A stretch of DNA of 64,000 bases, from NCBI RefSeq assembly GCF_000503775.1, contig NZ_KI629782.1:2317079-2381078 (forward strand). Direction: 5' to 3'. Of this stretch, positions 1-7,752 are shown piece by piece. The stretch's first letter is position 1. Every line of letters starts with the position of its first letter. This DNA is from Brevibacillus panacihumi W25. Its GTDB lineage: Bacteria; Bacillota; Bacilli; Brevibacillales; Brevibacillaceae. A program made the translations under genes and the position numbers. The notes beneath the pieces were generated by a model. That model saw only the letters and a list, made by a program, of their open reading frames with translations. It did not search any database and was not told the origin of the DNA.

Positions 1-1071
1 AATGACTGCGGCATGGCCATCTGCGCTTTTGCCAGCCTCCACCCATTCTCTCGTATGATTGGAGACGCCGAACGGAACAAACGAGACCCTCAGGCATGCG
101 CCTGGGACGCGGTGCGTAACGGTGCTGAAATCCGTTGAGCCGGTGCTTTGACGCGGGGGTGTAATTTCCCTGGCCCCAACCTGACGGGCATTTTCCAGCA
201 GCAGATCATTCAAACGCTGTACATTCAGCTTGTTGTCCAGCGCCTTTCCTTCGTGGATGGTCAATTTCGCTCCCGTAGCCAGAGCAGCTCCACGAGCTAC
301 GTTGAATACACGCTCCACTACCGTGTTCAGATATTCGCGATCAGCGGCTCTGATGAGGAATTTAGCCGCGGCCCGCTCCGGCACGATATTGGGCGCTGTT
401 CCTCCATCGGTAATTGTACCATGGATTTTTACATCGGATCGAACATGCTCCCGCAAGTATTCAATTCCATTAAAAGTAAGAAGAACCGCATCCAAGGCGC
501 TAATTCCCTGCTCTGGCGAGACGGCAGCATGAGCCGCCTTTCCTGTGAAGACAAAGTCCACCGAGTTGATGGCGAGCGATTTGCCATCGACAGTGGTTCG
601 GTCTCCGCCATGCATCATCAGGGCAGCATCCAGACCGTCGAATAGGCCGGCCTCTGCCATCGGCACCTTGCCGCTGGTCGTCTCTTCTGCCGGAGTCCCG
701 AACACGATGATCGTAGCTGGCAAATCACCCAAATTGTTGCGCAGCGCGATCGCCGCACCAGTGATGGACGAAGCCTGCAGGTTGTGACCACAGCCATGTC
801 CCAGGCCTTCCAACGCATCGTATTCGCATAACAAGCCAATGACAGGACCGCCCGGCTTGCTCGTATAGGTCGCCTTGAAAGCGGTGGGCAACCCCGCTAC
901 TTCCTTCTCCACTTGGAAGCCGTGTTCAGCCAATGTGCGAGTCAGTAGCTCTGCCGCTTTAAATTCCTGATGCCCAAGTTCAGGATTATCATGGATAAAG
1001 TCATTGATTCCAATGATCAGGTCCCGGTTCTGCTCAACTGTCGTGTAGATGTTTGCTTTCATTTGATTCAC
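1..1071 (-). CDS. M20-family metallopeptidase / amidohydrolase (3' end beyond window)
   Basis: Reading the minus strand from a GTG at 1071 gives about 357 open codons that reach base 1 with no stop, so the C-terminus is missing. The sequence shows the family metal-binding region GHGCGHN near residue 95, the acidic pair PAEE near 130 and a late GSTDFS motif, as in M20 aminoacylase/carboxypeptidase-type amidohydrolases that hydrolyse N-acyl or peptide amide bonds with two metal ions in the cytoplasm. The GTG lies 6 bases after GGAGG. A downstream in-frame ATG (1062) is 15 bases away and less likely. A cre-like palindrome lies about 50 bp upstream. The substrate cannot be told from the sequence. 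Confidence 0.85.
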   Translation of the reverse strand, partial: MNQMKANIYTTVEQNRDLIIGINDFIHDNPELGHQEFKAAELLTRTLAEHGFQVEKEVAGLPTAFKATYTSKPGGPVIGLLCEYDALEGLGHGCGHNLQASSITGAAIALRNNLGDLPATIIVFGTPAEETTSGKVPMAEAGLFDGLDAALMMHGGDRTTVDGKSLAINSVDFVFTGKAAHAAVSPEQGISALDAVLLTFNGIEYLREHVRSDVKIHGTITDGGTAPNIVPERAAAKFLIRAADREYLNTVVERVFNVARGAALATGAKLTIHEGKALDNKLNVQRLNDLLLENARQVGAREITPPRQSTGSTDFSTVTHRVPGACLRVSFVPFGVSNHTREWVEAGKSADGHAAVI

Positions 1072-1117
1072 GTTATACCTCCATCGCTGTCTTCTGATTC
1101 CGACTCGGTTTCCTTTT

Positions 1118-1135
1118 GTTGGAAACGTTTTCAAC
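1118..1135. promoter_or_regulatory. cre-like (CcpA) palindrome
   Basis: GTTGGAAACGTTTTCAAC is an almost perfect palindrome and fits the Bacillus catabolite-responsive element with one mismatch when read on the minus strand (TGAAAACGTTTCCA). It lies about 47 bp upstream of the start of the M20 amidohydrolase gene, where it could place that gene under carbon catabolite control. The binding protein is inferred. Confidence 0.5.
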
Positions 1136-1249
1136 TCGTGTGTTTGCCTTGGGGTTATGTTAAACCTACTTGATTGCCCCCCTTTCGTAAAATAGAAGAC
1201 ATTTATGGAATCCTTCAAAAATTTCTATTGTTCCGTCGATGCTCATCAT

Positions 1250-1276
1250 AAAAAGCCCCGTCATCCGACTGACGGG
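1250..1276 (-). terminator. Rho-independent terminator downstream of namA (distal)
   Basis: On the minus strand CCCGTCA and TGACGGG form a 7-bp stem, followed by GC and TTTTT. It is the second of two hairpins after the namA-like gene. Confidence 0.7.
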
Positions 1277-1295
1277 TCATGCAAATATGCAAAGA

Positions 1296-1341
1296 AAGGG
1301 CGATCCCTCGGTCATAGAGATGACCTTCCGGGAACGCCCTT
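1296..1341 (-). terminator. Long imperfect hairpin after namA (proximal)
   Basis: AAGGGCG (1296) pairs with CGCCCTT (1341). Inside are further paired blocks, TCCC/GGGA and GGTCAT/ATGACC, around an AGAG loop. It begins 10 bp after the namA stop and is followed on the minus strand by a short pyrimidine-rich tract, so it probably forms a tandem terminator with the hairpin at 1250-1276. Confidence 0.5.
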
Positions 1342-1350
1342 ATGTTCTAC

Positions 1351-2385
1351 TTATCGTTTGGGAAAACCAGGCCCATACTGCTGGGGAATCTCGACTTCAC
1401 CCGACAGCTCGCGGATGGCATGAATCGCCCAATACGGATCGTGCAGCATTCCGCGGCCCACTGCGATCAGGTCAGCGTCGCCATTCCCCAGTGTCGCTTC
1501 CGCCACATGGGCATCATCCAGCTTGCCCACGGCAATGACAGGCACCTCGAGAGTCTGGCGGATCGCTCGGGCGAATGGAACCTGATAACCAGGGTGAATG
1601 CCCGGACGCCCGCGAGAGCCGATCGGCCCTTCTCCGCCACTGGATACGTGGAAGATGTCTACTCCCGCTTCCTTGTAGCGTCGGCAAAGCTCGATGCTAT
1701 GCTCCAGACCGTAGCCTCCATCGACGTACTCTACTGCAGAGATCCGCATGATCAGCGGCATATCTGCCGGAATGACCTTTTTGATCGCCGAAACGACCTC
1801 AACGCCGAACAATGCCAAGTCTTGCCCGTACTGATCGTCGCGCTTGTTGGTCAATGGGGATTGGAACTGGTGGATCAGGTAGCCGTGAGCTCCATGAATC
1901 TCGATCGTGTCCACCCCTGCTTCTACCGCGCGCCGCGCAGATTCGGCAAACTTGACGACCATCTGCTGAACCTCTTCCGTCGTCAAAGCGCGCGGAGTTT
2001 TATACACATCACCTTGAAACCGAATCGGCGAAGAAGATACGGGAACCTCCGCATCCTCGGCTTTGCGGCCGGCGTGTGCGATCTGGATGCCAATCTTGGC
2101 TCCGTACTTATGTACTTCATTCACGATGCGGGCATAAGCAGGAATTTGCTCATCTGACCATAAGCCCAAATCTCTGTTGGAAATGCGGCCATCCGGCTCG
2201 ACATCGGTCATTTCCATGATGATCAGACCTGCCCCGCCTACTGCCCGGGAGACGTAGTGAACAAAATGCCAGTCATTTGGAGTTCCATCCTGAGCATCCA
2301 CCGAGTATTGGCACATCGGCGGCATGACCACGCGATTTTTTAGCGTAAGACCTTTGTACGAAAACGCTGAAGCTAACAACGCCAT
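1351..2385 (-). CDS. namA: NADPH dehydrogenase NamA / YqjM-type old yellow enzyme
   Basis: A 344-residue FMN-dependent ene-reductase that reduces activated C=C bonds, aldehydes and nitro compounds with NADPH. The N-terminal PPMCQYS (Cys and Tyr typical of the YqjM subclass), HFVHYVSRAVGGAGL, the AHAGRK segment, the long IEIHGAHGYLIHQF block and the C-terminal VGRGMLHDPYWA (phosphate-binding) are all present in order, and the length is normal. The start at 2385 has GGAG 8 bases before it. An in-frame extension of 26 codons upstream lacks family similarity. It is a single gene followed by two hairpins. The role is probably detoxification; the physiological substrate is unknown. Confidence 0.93.
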   Translation of the reverse strand: MALLASAFSYKGLTLKNRVVMPPMCQYSVDAQDGTPNDWHFVHYVSRAVGGAGLIIMEMTDVEPDGRISNRDLGLWSDEQIPAYARIVNEVHKYGAKIGIQIAHAGRKAEDAEVPVSSSPIRFQGDVYKTPRALTTEEVQQMVVKFAESARRAVEAGVDTIEIHGAHGYLIHQFQSPLTNKRDDQYGQDLALFGVEVVSAIKKVIPADMPLIMRISAVEYVDGGYGLEHSIELCRRYKEAGVDIFHVSSGGEGPIGSRGRPGIHPGYQVPFARAIRQTLEVPVIAVGKLDDAHVAEATLGNGDADLIAVGRGMLHDPYWAIHAIRELSGEVEIPQQYGPGFPKR

Positions 2386-2513
2386 CTGTCCCACTCCTTC
2401 TTTTTTTCCTATCATGCCAAAACTCCCGTGCTTCCGCAATCTCAAGCTGCACTTGCCCGACACTTGTCAAAGGACAGACAATAGCTCGCATCGCCTTGAT
2501 CGTAGCGACGGTA

Positions 2514-2945
2514 CTATTCTTCCTTGGGTTTCAAAGCAATCCTGGTTGCCTTCCCGTCGATAAACATGACATCAATCTGCCCTATATCCGTTACGTATAC
2601 ATTGTGGATATAGGGGGTTTTGGTTCCTGACAGCTGTAACCATTCCCCACTTTTCGTTTCTGCAGGCTCTCCAAAGAGTTCGTTCACCACTGCCTCCAAT
2701 TGGTCTTCGATCGATTTGCCGTCGAATCGAACTTCTGATGCCGCAAATGGGAAGTCATTAATTATCGTGTCTTCCTCCGGCCTATCCAATTTGTACCTTT
2801 CCGCTATCGCAGCAAGTTGCTCTTCCTTTGTTAAACCTGAATGTTCGCCTGGATCAACCCAAGGAGCCGCTTCTGTCATCGAATCCGAATTACTGCATCC
2901 CCCAAGAAGCACAGCCACGACGAGCATGTATAATATCGATCTCAT
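2514..2945 (-). CDS. Small lipoprotein of unknown function
   Basis: A 143-residue protein with a clear lipoprotein signal: MRSILYMLVVAVLLGGCSN gives a hydrophobic stretch and the lipobox LGGC, so it should be anchored outside the membrane after lipidation at Cys16. The mature part is acidic and has an internal segment resembling small secreted beta-rich domains (YVTDIGQIDVMFIDGK), but I do not recognise a family. The start at 2945 follows an AGGAAAGG ribosome site. An upstream in-frame ATG at 2990 would destroy the signal peptide. It stands alone, with a 15-bp perfect hairpin about 50 bp upstream. Confidence 0.75.
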   Translation of the reverse strand: MRSILYMLVVAVLLGGCSNSDSMTEAAPWVDPGEHSGLTKEEQLAAIAERYKLDRPEEDTIINDFPFAASEVRFDGKSIEDQLEAVVNELFGEPAETKSGEWLQLSGTKTPYIHNVYVTDIGQIDVMFIDGKATRIALKPKEE

Positions 2946-2994
2946 CCTATATCCTTTCCTTTCATCTTCTCTATAAACGATTAAGGGCACACCA

Positions 2995-3035
2995 GCAACA
3001 AGCGATGAGCCAGTATTAGACTCATCGCTTGTTGC
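2995..3035. repeat. Perfect 15-bp inverted repeat upstream of the lipoprotein gene
   Basis: GCAACAAGCGATGAG (2995-3009) and CTCATCGCTTGTTGC (3021-3035) are exact reverse complements around an 11-base loop. There is no T tract on either side. It sits between the citA terminator and the lipoprotein start, so it may be a leader structure, a protein-binding site or a weak terminator. Confidence 0.6.
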
Positions 3036-3164
3036 CTCCCAGTTTATAATTTCTCATCATATTTGCGATCATCTCACCGTAATCAAGGACAAATCAAGGA
3101 TACCAAAGACGTTAATTGATTGTCAAATATTCCCATATACACAACAACCCTATCTTGATAAAAC

Positions 3165-3198
3165 AAACGGGAGCTACCCAATAGGATGGCTCCCGTTT
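3165..3198 (-). terminator. citA terminator
   Basis: AAACGGGAGC pairs with GCTCCCGTTT. On the minus strand the stem is followed by GTTTTATC. It lies just after the citA stop. Confidence 0.75.
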
Positions 3199-3209
3199 CC
3201 TTTTTCGTC

Positions 3210-4313
3210 TTACTCCGGCATCTTCCCGGTATAATTCAACTGCGGACGAATAATCCGGTTGCTGCCTGCCTGCTCCAGAATGTGCGCACTCCAGCCGACC
3301 ACACGGCTGACCGCAAAGGAAGGTGTGAACAGATCGTCTTCCAATCCCACTGCGCGCATCACAGCGGCAGCGAAAAATTCTACATTGGTATTCAGCTTGC
3401 GCCCAGGCTTGTACTCAGCCAGCAGCTTTAATCCCACCTGCTCGACATGTGTCGCCAGATCAAACCAGGGATCGTCCCCCGACAGTTGTTCCGCTACTAC
3501 GCGCAGAGCGGTCGCCCGCGGGTCAATCGTCTTGTACACACGATGGCCAAAGCCCATCAGCCGCTCGCCATTTTCCAGCTTGTTGCGCAGCCATGGCTCC
3601 GCATTTTCCTTGGTGCCAATTGCTTCGATCATTTCCGTCACTTCGGAAGGTGCGCCGCCATGCAAAGGCCCTTTCAACGTTCCGATCGCTCCGGTAATCG
3701 CCGAGATCAGGTCTGATTCCGTAGAGGTGACCACACGTCCAGAAAAGGTAGAGGCATTCATCCCATGCTCCTGTGTCAGAATCAGGTAGGCATCCAACGC
3801 CCGAACGTGCGCATGGCTCGGTTCCGTTCCTTTCAGCATGTACAGGTAATTGGCGGTATGATCCAGCTCCGGATGGGGATCAAGCGGTTCGCGCCCCTGC
3901 AGACAGGCGTAGCGGAAAGCTACAATGGTCGGCATTTTGGCTGTTACCGAGATAACCTGCTCCAATGTCGGCGGCCAGCCGTACGAGTCATTTCCTAGTG
4001 CTGACACTCCGGTTCGCAGCACACTCATCATATCGACATCTGCAGGAATCAAGCGAAGCATTCCTTTTACGTGCTCGGGCAGGTCACGATGCTGTTTGAG
4101 CTGATTCTTGAGCGCAGACAATTCCTGCTCGTTGGGGAGATGTCCGTACCACAGCAAGTGGGCAACTTCCTCGAAGGTATGATGAATCGCCAGATCACGA
4201 GCCCAATACCCTCGATAAACCAATAAACCGTTTAACCCGTCTACCAGACTCAGGTCTGATTCCGCCACCGCGATGCCATCCAGCCCGATGGCCAACTGGA
4301 ATTGTTTACTCAT
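3210..4313 (-). CDS. citA: Citrate synthase, CitA type
   Basis: A 367-residue type-II-like citrate synthase condensing acetyl-CoA and oxaloacetate in the cytoplasm. It carries GPLHGGAPSE (catalytic His), GFGHRVYKTIDPRA (substrate-binding His/Arg) and NVEFFAAAVMRA. The usual catalytic Asp in the last motif is Glu, which I recall is also the case in B. subtilis CitA, so this marks the paralogue rather than a defect. The next gene upstream on the same strand is a CitR-like LysR regulator, and an interrupted palindrome overlaps the likely promoter. In B. subtilis citR and citA are divergent; here they are co-directional. Start ATG 4313 with AGGAG 9 bases before. A methylcitrate synthase activity cannot be excluded. 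Confidence 0.9.
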   Translation of the reverse strand: MSKQFQLAIGLDGIAVAESDLSLVDGLNGLLVYRGYWARDLAIHHTFEEVAHLLWYGHLPNEQELSALKNQLKQHRDLPEHVKGMLRLIPADVDMMSVLRTGVSALGNDSYGWPPTLEQVISVTAKMPTIVAFRYACLQGREPLDPHPELDHTANYLYMLKGTEPSHAHVRALDAYLILTQEHGMNASTFSGRVVTSTESDLISAITGAIGTLKGPLHGGAPSEVTEMIEAIGTKENAEPWLRNKLENGERLMGFGHRVYKTIDPRATALRVVAEQLSGDDPWFDLATHVEQVGLKLLAEYKPGRKLNTNVEFFAAAVMRAVGLEDDLFTPSFAVSRVVGWSAHILEQAGSNRIIRPQLNYTGKMPE

Positions 4314-4356
4314 GAATCGCCACTCCTTTACGCTGCATCTTCTCTTTTCCTTTAGT

Positions 4357-4379
4357 ATATCGATTACGTTTCACGATAT
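4357..4379. promoter_or_regulatory. LysR-type operator candidate in the citA promoter
   Basis: ATATCG-N11-CGATAT, the T-N11-A architecture recognised by LysR-family proteins, lies 44 bp before the citA start and overlaps a possible -10 (TATACT on the minus strand, 4354-4359). Overlap with the -10 fits repression by the neighbouring CitR-like protein. Confidence 0.55.
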
Positions 4380-4418
4380 GAAATAGAATAATTGCTGAGT
4401 TTTGATTACAATTCGCAA

Positions 4419-5339
4419 TCATGTTAGATTCCTTCCTCCGTGAACGACTGGCGGCATAGGGGGGTACAACCCTTGCAAAATCTCCTTGAAATCTTGTACA
4501 GGAGTAGTTCCGCCTCCCTTGGGCACCACCAGGTAGGAAGCTACTTTGGGCAGTGTCAATCCCGGCGTCGGCAATTCGATGAAGCGATTCTCAAAAAATT
4601 CCCGGCTCACTGCCGAACGAGGCAAAAACGAGACGCCCAAGCCATCCTCAATAAATCGCTTGGTAATGTCGACTTGCGACACCGTCATCGTCCGCAGACT
4701 AAATCCGCGTTGGCGCAACAGCAACAGCAGGTCATCCCAGTAACCCGGATGATTGTGGGTAAGAAGCCGCTTGGTTTGCAATTCCTGCTCCCAATCGGGC
4801 AGCGGAGCTTCCATGTCGCCTCCGTTATGCGGGACCGCAAACACGATCGGATCTTCGTACAACAAATAGGTAGACAGATGAAACTCCCCTGGCACGATGC
4901 GGCTCAATCCCAGATCGGCTTGTCCGCTCTGCACCAACGGGCCAATATCGACAGATTCTGCGATCCGAATGGATAAATCTACATCCGGATACAGCTTGGT
5001 GAACCGATGCAACAGATGTGACAATCGCGCCCTGGCGATGATCGGGGAGACGGCGATTTGCAGCTTTTCCCGGTATCCCTGTCTCCATGCTTGCAAATCT
5101 TCCATGCTATGATGCCATTGCTCCAGCAATTCTTTGGCATGGGGCAAGTATCGTCTCCCAGCCGCCGTCAATCGCACGCGCTTTCCTACCCGCTCAAACA
5201 ATGGTATGCCCAATTCCTTTTCCAACTGCCGAATATGCTGACTGACGGTCGGCTGGGCGATAAAGAGAGCCTCCGCGGCCTGATGAAAATTTTCAGTCGT
5301 AGCCGCTACCAGAAACGTCTGCAGCACACGGAAATCCAT
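4419..5339 (-). CDS. citR: LysR-family regulator, CitR-like
   Basis: A 306-residue LysR regulator with an N-terminal winged helix-turn-helix (MDFRVLQTFLVAATTENFHQ, then AEALFIAQPTVSQHIRQLEKE near residues 18-40) and a periplasmic-binding-protein-like effector domain. The blocks THNHPGYWDDLL and ITKRFIEDGLGVSFLP match what I recall of B. subtilis CitR, the repressor of citA, and the gene sits directly upstream of citA. ATG 5339 follows GGAGGAGATAAT. A longer in-frame start at 5369 would put the ribosome site inside the coding region. The effector is unknown. Confidence 0.85.
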   Translation of the reverse strand: MDFRVLQTFLVAATTENFHQAAEALFIAQPTVSQHIRQLEKELGIPLFERVGKRVRLTAAGRRYLPHAKELLEQWHHSMEDLQAWRQGYREKLQIAVSPIIARARLSHLLHRFTKLYPDVDLSIRIAESVDIGPLVQSGQADLGLSRIVPGEFHLSTYLLYEDPIVFAVPHNGGDMEAPLPDWEQELQTKRLLTHNHPGYWDDLLLLLRQRGFSLRTMTVSQVDITKRFIEDGLGVSFLPRSAVSREFFENRFIELPTPGLTLPKVASYLVVPKGGGTTPVQDFKEILQGLYPPMPPVVHGGRNLT

Positions 5340-5633
5340 ATTATCTCCTCCTCCTGCCATGAGATGCAAAGCGATGCTTTTTCCAAATCAACAATGGCTC
5401 ATTCCTATATCGGCAGAACCAGGCCTTCTTGACACTATTCGAGCGCATTCGACAAAAGCAGGACTCCACGACCGGGTAAAAAGGCACTTTTTTCCTATTT
5501 TCGTAAGGAATTGATTGGAAAATCATTTTCATCGCATTTCCATGTGTTACAATACAAAACTGAGTGCGTAAATCCTGGGATGACTCGCACTGATTATTCT
5601 ACAGCAGAAAGAAAGCAAAAAGGGGAGAAAGTG

Positions 5634-7286
5634 ATGGAGACGACACCAAACGTCCAAACACCGCGGAAAAGCTCTAAGAAAACCATGCTGATTGTCGGGG
5701 CCGCAGTGGTAGTGGTACTCGGAGGATTAGGGACTGCCTTCGCCAAATTCGATTTTTTCAAAAGCGCCAAGACGATTTATTTGCAATCTGAGGCTACAAC
5801 AATGGCCAAGTTTTCCAGCGAGGTTTCACAGAAGTATGCCGAGTATGAAGCTTACATGAAGCCATATATGGAACAACCTGTTCATACGACAACCGAGATC
5901 AGCGACATCACCATCGACGCAGACATTCCAGACCCGGAGACCGGCAAGGCTCTTGATCTGATCAAAAACGCCAAATTCGTCATTAACAGCAATGTTGACG
6001 AGCAAAAAAAGCAGCAATCCGGCAATATCGAGGTTCATCTGAAATCGAAAAAGCTGGCTACGCTTGAGTACTTCCTGAATGATACGCTGTTCGGCTTCCG
6101 ACTTCCAGAGTTTTACAGCAAATACGGCTATATGGATCTGAAGGACCGCGATGTGATCAAGCAGCAGTTCGGTGAAGAGCTGCCGAAGCGCTTCCTCACT
6201 TATAGCGATCTGTATCAAGCTGTGCAAGTAAAGGAAGATGAGGTAAAAAGCATTCTTACTCCTTACGCCTTGCTGTATGCTGACAGCTTGAAGGAAAGCC
6301 AGATCAACTTGAAGAAAGATGTGGCTTTCAACGAGGAAGGCTTTCAGACAAATGTAAGTGAAGTGACCATTACCTTCACACCGGAGGAAGCATCCAGCCT
6401 GCTGACGCAAATTGCGGAAAAAGCACAAAAGGACGAAAAGCTGTTCGACCTGATCTACTCCCGCTACAATAACGTGACGACTTTGCTGAATGATTCCGGC
6501 TACCAGCTGGAAGGCGTGCTGTCTCGCGAAGAATTCAAGAAATCGTTTGACCAAACCTTCACAGACATGATCGAAGAAGTCAAGGTAGACGGCAAACAAA
6601 CGGATGAGACCTTGAAAATGATCGTCCAAATCGACGCAGACCATCAAATCATTTCTCGCAAGGTCCTGGTGGCCAACGAGAAAGATCAAAAAGAAAACCT
6701 CTTCTGGAAAAGTATTTCTTACCAGAACGGTGCAGATACCTACAACTTGTACAGCCTGATCAATCCGGAAAATCCGGATGAGACCGAATTGACTTTCTCT
6801 TACAAAGGAAAAGAAGAAAAAGGGAAAACGAACGGTACTGTGAGCTTCTTTGTCAAAGATGATGCCACACCTGTCGTGGATGTAAAAACAACCTTCGAAA
6901 CCACACAGCAGGATAAGAAGGAAGACGGCATCTATGACTTCAACATTACCGTCCTGGATGAAGAAATCATGGAAAATATCACCCTGTCTGGAAAAGTCAC
7001 GTCCAGCATGACCAAGACAGATACAGGTCGTGAGTCGAATGCTGACCTCAAAATCAACTTCGACCAATCCGAGCCTGATATGCCGCGCAGCATCAGCATG
7101 AAGATGAACGCGACAGAGGAATACGGGAAGCCGTTGGAAATCCCTCAAGTAAATGAGAGCAACGGCATCAACCTGGCAACAATAAACGACATGCAAATGA
7201 TGGAAATCCAGCAGGAAGTAGAAGTTTCCCTGCAAAAATTCATGCAGGAAAACGCTGAGCTGGTACAAGAATTTATGATGCCATAA
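5634..7286 (+). CDS. Single-pass membrane protein with large extracellular domain
   Basis: A 550-residue protein: about 17 cytoplasmic residues, one transmembrane helix (TMLIVGAAVVVVLGGLGTAFA, roughly 18-38), then about 510 charged, Lys/Glu/Asp-rich residues outside the cell. I see no catalytic motif. The long alternating stretches suggest repeated beta-sandwich-like modules. The N-terminus is not a cleavable signal in any obvious way (a possible AFA cleavage site exists). ATG 5634 lies 6 bases after GGGGAG; an adjacent GTG at 5631 is too close. It is monocistronic with a terminator at 7301-7336. I recall similar Brevibacillus/Bacillus proteins annotated only as domains of unknown function. 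Confidence 0.8.
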   Translation: METTPNVQTPRKSSKKTMLIVGAAVVVVLGGLGTAFAKFDFFKSAKTIYLQSEATTMAKFSSEVSQKYAEYEAYMKPYMEQPVHTTTEISDITIDADIPDPETGKALDLIKNAKFVINSNVDEQKKQQSGNIEVHLKSKKLATLEYFLNDTLFGFRLPEFYSKYGYMDLKDRDVIKQQFGEELPKRFLTYSDLYQAVQVKEDEVKSILTPYALLYADSLKESQINLKKDVAFNEEGFQTNVSEVTITFTPEEASSLLTQIAEKAQKDEKLFDLIYSRYNNVTTLLNDSGYQLEGVLSREEFKKSFDQTFTDMIEEVKVDGKQTDETLKMIVQIDADHQIISRKVLVANEKDQKENLFWKSISYQNGADTYNLYSLINPENPDETELTFSYKGKEEKGKTNGTVSFFVKDDATPVVDVKTTFETTQQDKKEDGIYDFNITVLDEEIMENITLSGKVTSSMTKTDTGRESNADLKINFDQSEPDMPRSISMKMNATEEYGKPLEIPQVNESNGINLATINDMQMMEIQQEVEVSLQKFMQENAELVQEFMMP

Positions 7287-7300
7287 GCAATGTTAGATGG

Positions 7301-7336
7301 AAAAAGGATGCGGGGATCTGTTCCCGTGTCCTTTTT
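7301..7336. terminator. Bidirectional terminator between convergent genes
   Basis: AAAAAGGA and TCCTTTTT enclose CGGG/CCCG. The hairpin serves the membrane-protein gene on the plus strand and the cupin gene on the minus strand. Confidence 0.75.
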
Positions 7337-7343
7337 GCGTATC

Positions 7344-7706
7344 TCAGCCTAGCAGCGGCATGTAGGATTCCGGGTTCAGCTTCTCTCCTTCGATCACCAT
7401 GGCGATCATACCTTCCTCACTGCCGGACTCGTGCCCTTCTCCCGCTTCCCAAAAGGCTGCTTGCCCTGCGCTGATGGGGACAGGCTCAGAATCATCTTTT
7501 CCCCGTACCCAGCCCTCCCCCTCTACGACGAGGAAAAGCTGATCGACCACTGCCGGATGATAGCCCAGGACGCCTTTCGGACCGATGCGAATACAGCCGA
7601 TCGATACAGGCCCCTGCGTCCGAACGATTCTGGAAATAGCGGCGTTAATGGACTCATACTGTTTGATCTCGTGTCCCACCTGTCGGTCAAAACGAAATCT
7701 TTTCAT
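7344..7706 (-). CDS. Small single-domain cupin protein
   Basis: A 120-residue cupin. The two conserved strands are visible as GYHPAVVDQLFLVVEGEGWV (motif 1 with the metal-type His and a Gln in place of the second metal His/Glu pattern) and PISAGQAAFWEAGEGHESGS (motif 2). Such proteins are small beta-barrels that bind metals or small ligands in the cytoplasm, with very varied roles. ATG 7706 follows GGGGGAGGAGATCGCAT. It lies 46 bp downstream of the chemoreceptor gene on the same strand and could be co-transcribed. The function is not predictable. Confidence 0.82.
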   Translation of the reverse strand: MKRFRFDRQVGHEIKQYESINAAISRIVRTQGPVSIGCIRIGPKGVLGYHPAVVDQLFLVVEGEGWVRGKDDSEPVPISAGQAAFWEAGEGHESGSEEGMIAMVIEGEKLNPESYMPLLG

Positions 7707-7752
7707 ATGCGATCTCCTCCCCCTCTAATACGAATGGATTTCTAACTTCCTA

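Noticed and set aside
2995..3035. T-box or tRNA-like leader for the lipoprotein gene
   Set aside because: There is only a single hairpin, with no T-box sequence, specifier loop or terminator/antiterminator pair.
5826..7268. Long minus-strand ORF (480 codons) opposite the membrane-anchored protein gene
   Set aside because: Phe/Leu/Val-rich product with no family pattern and no ribosome site. It is the antisense shadow of a Lys/Glu-rich gene that has a strong start and terminator.
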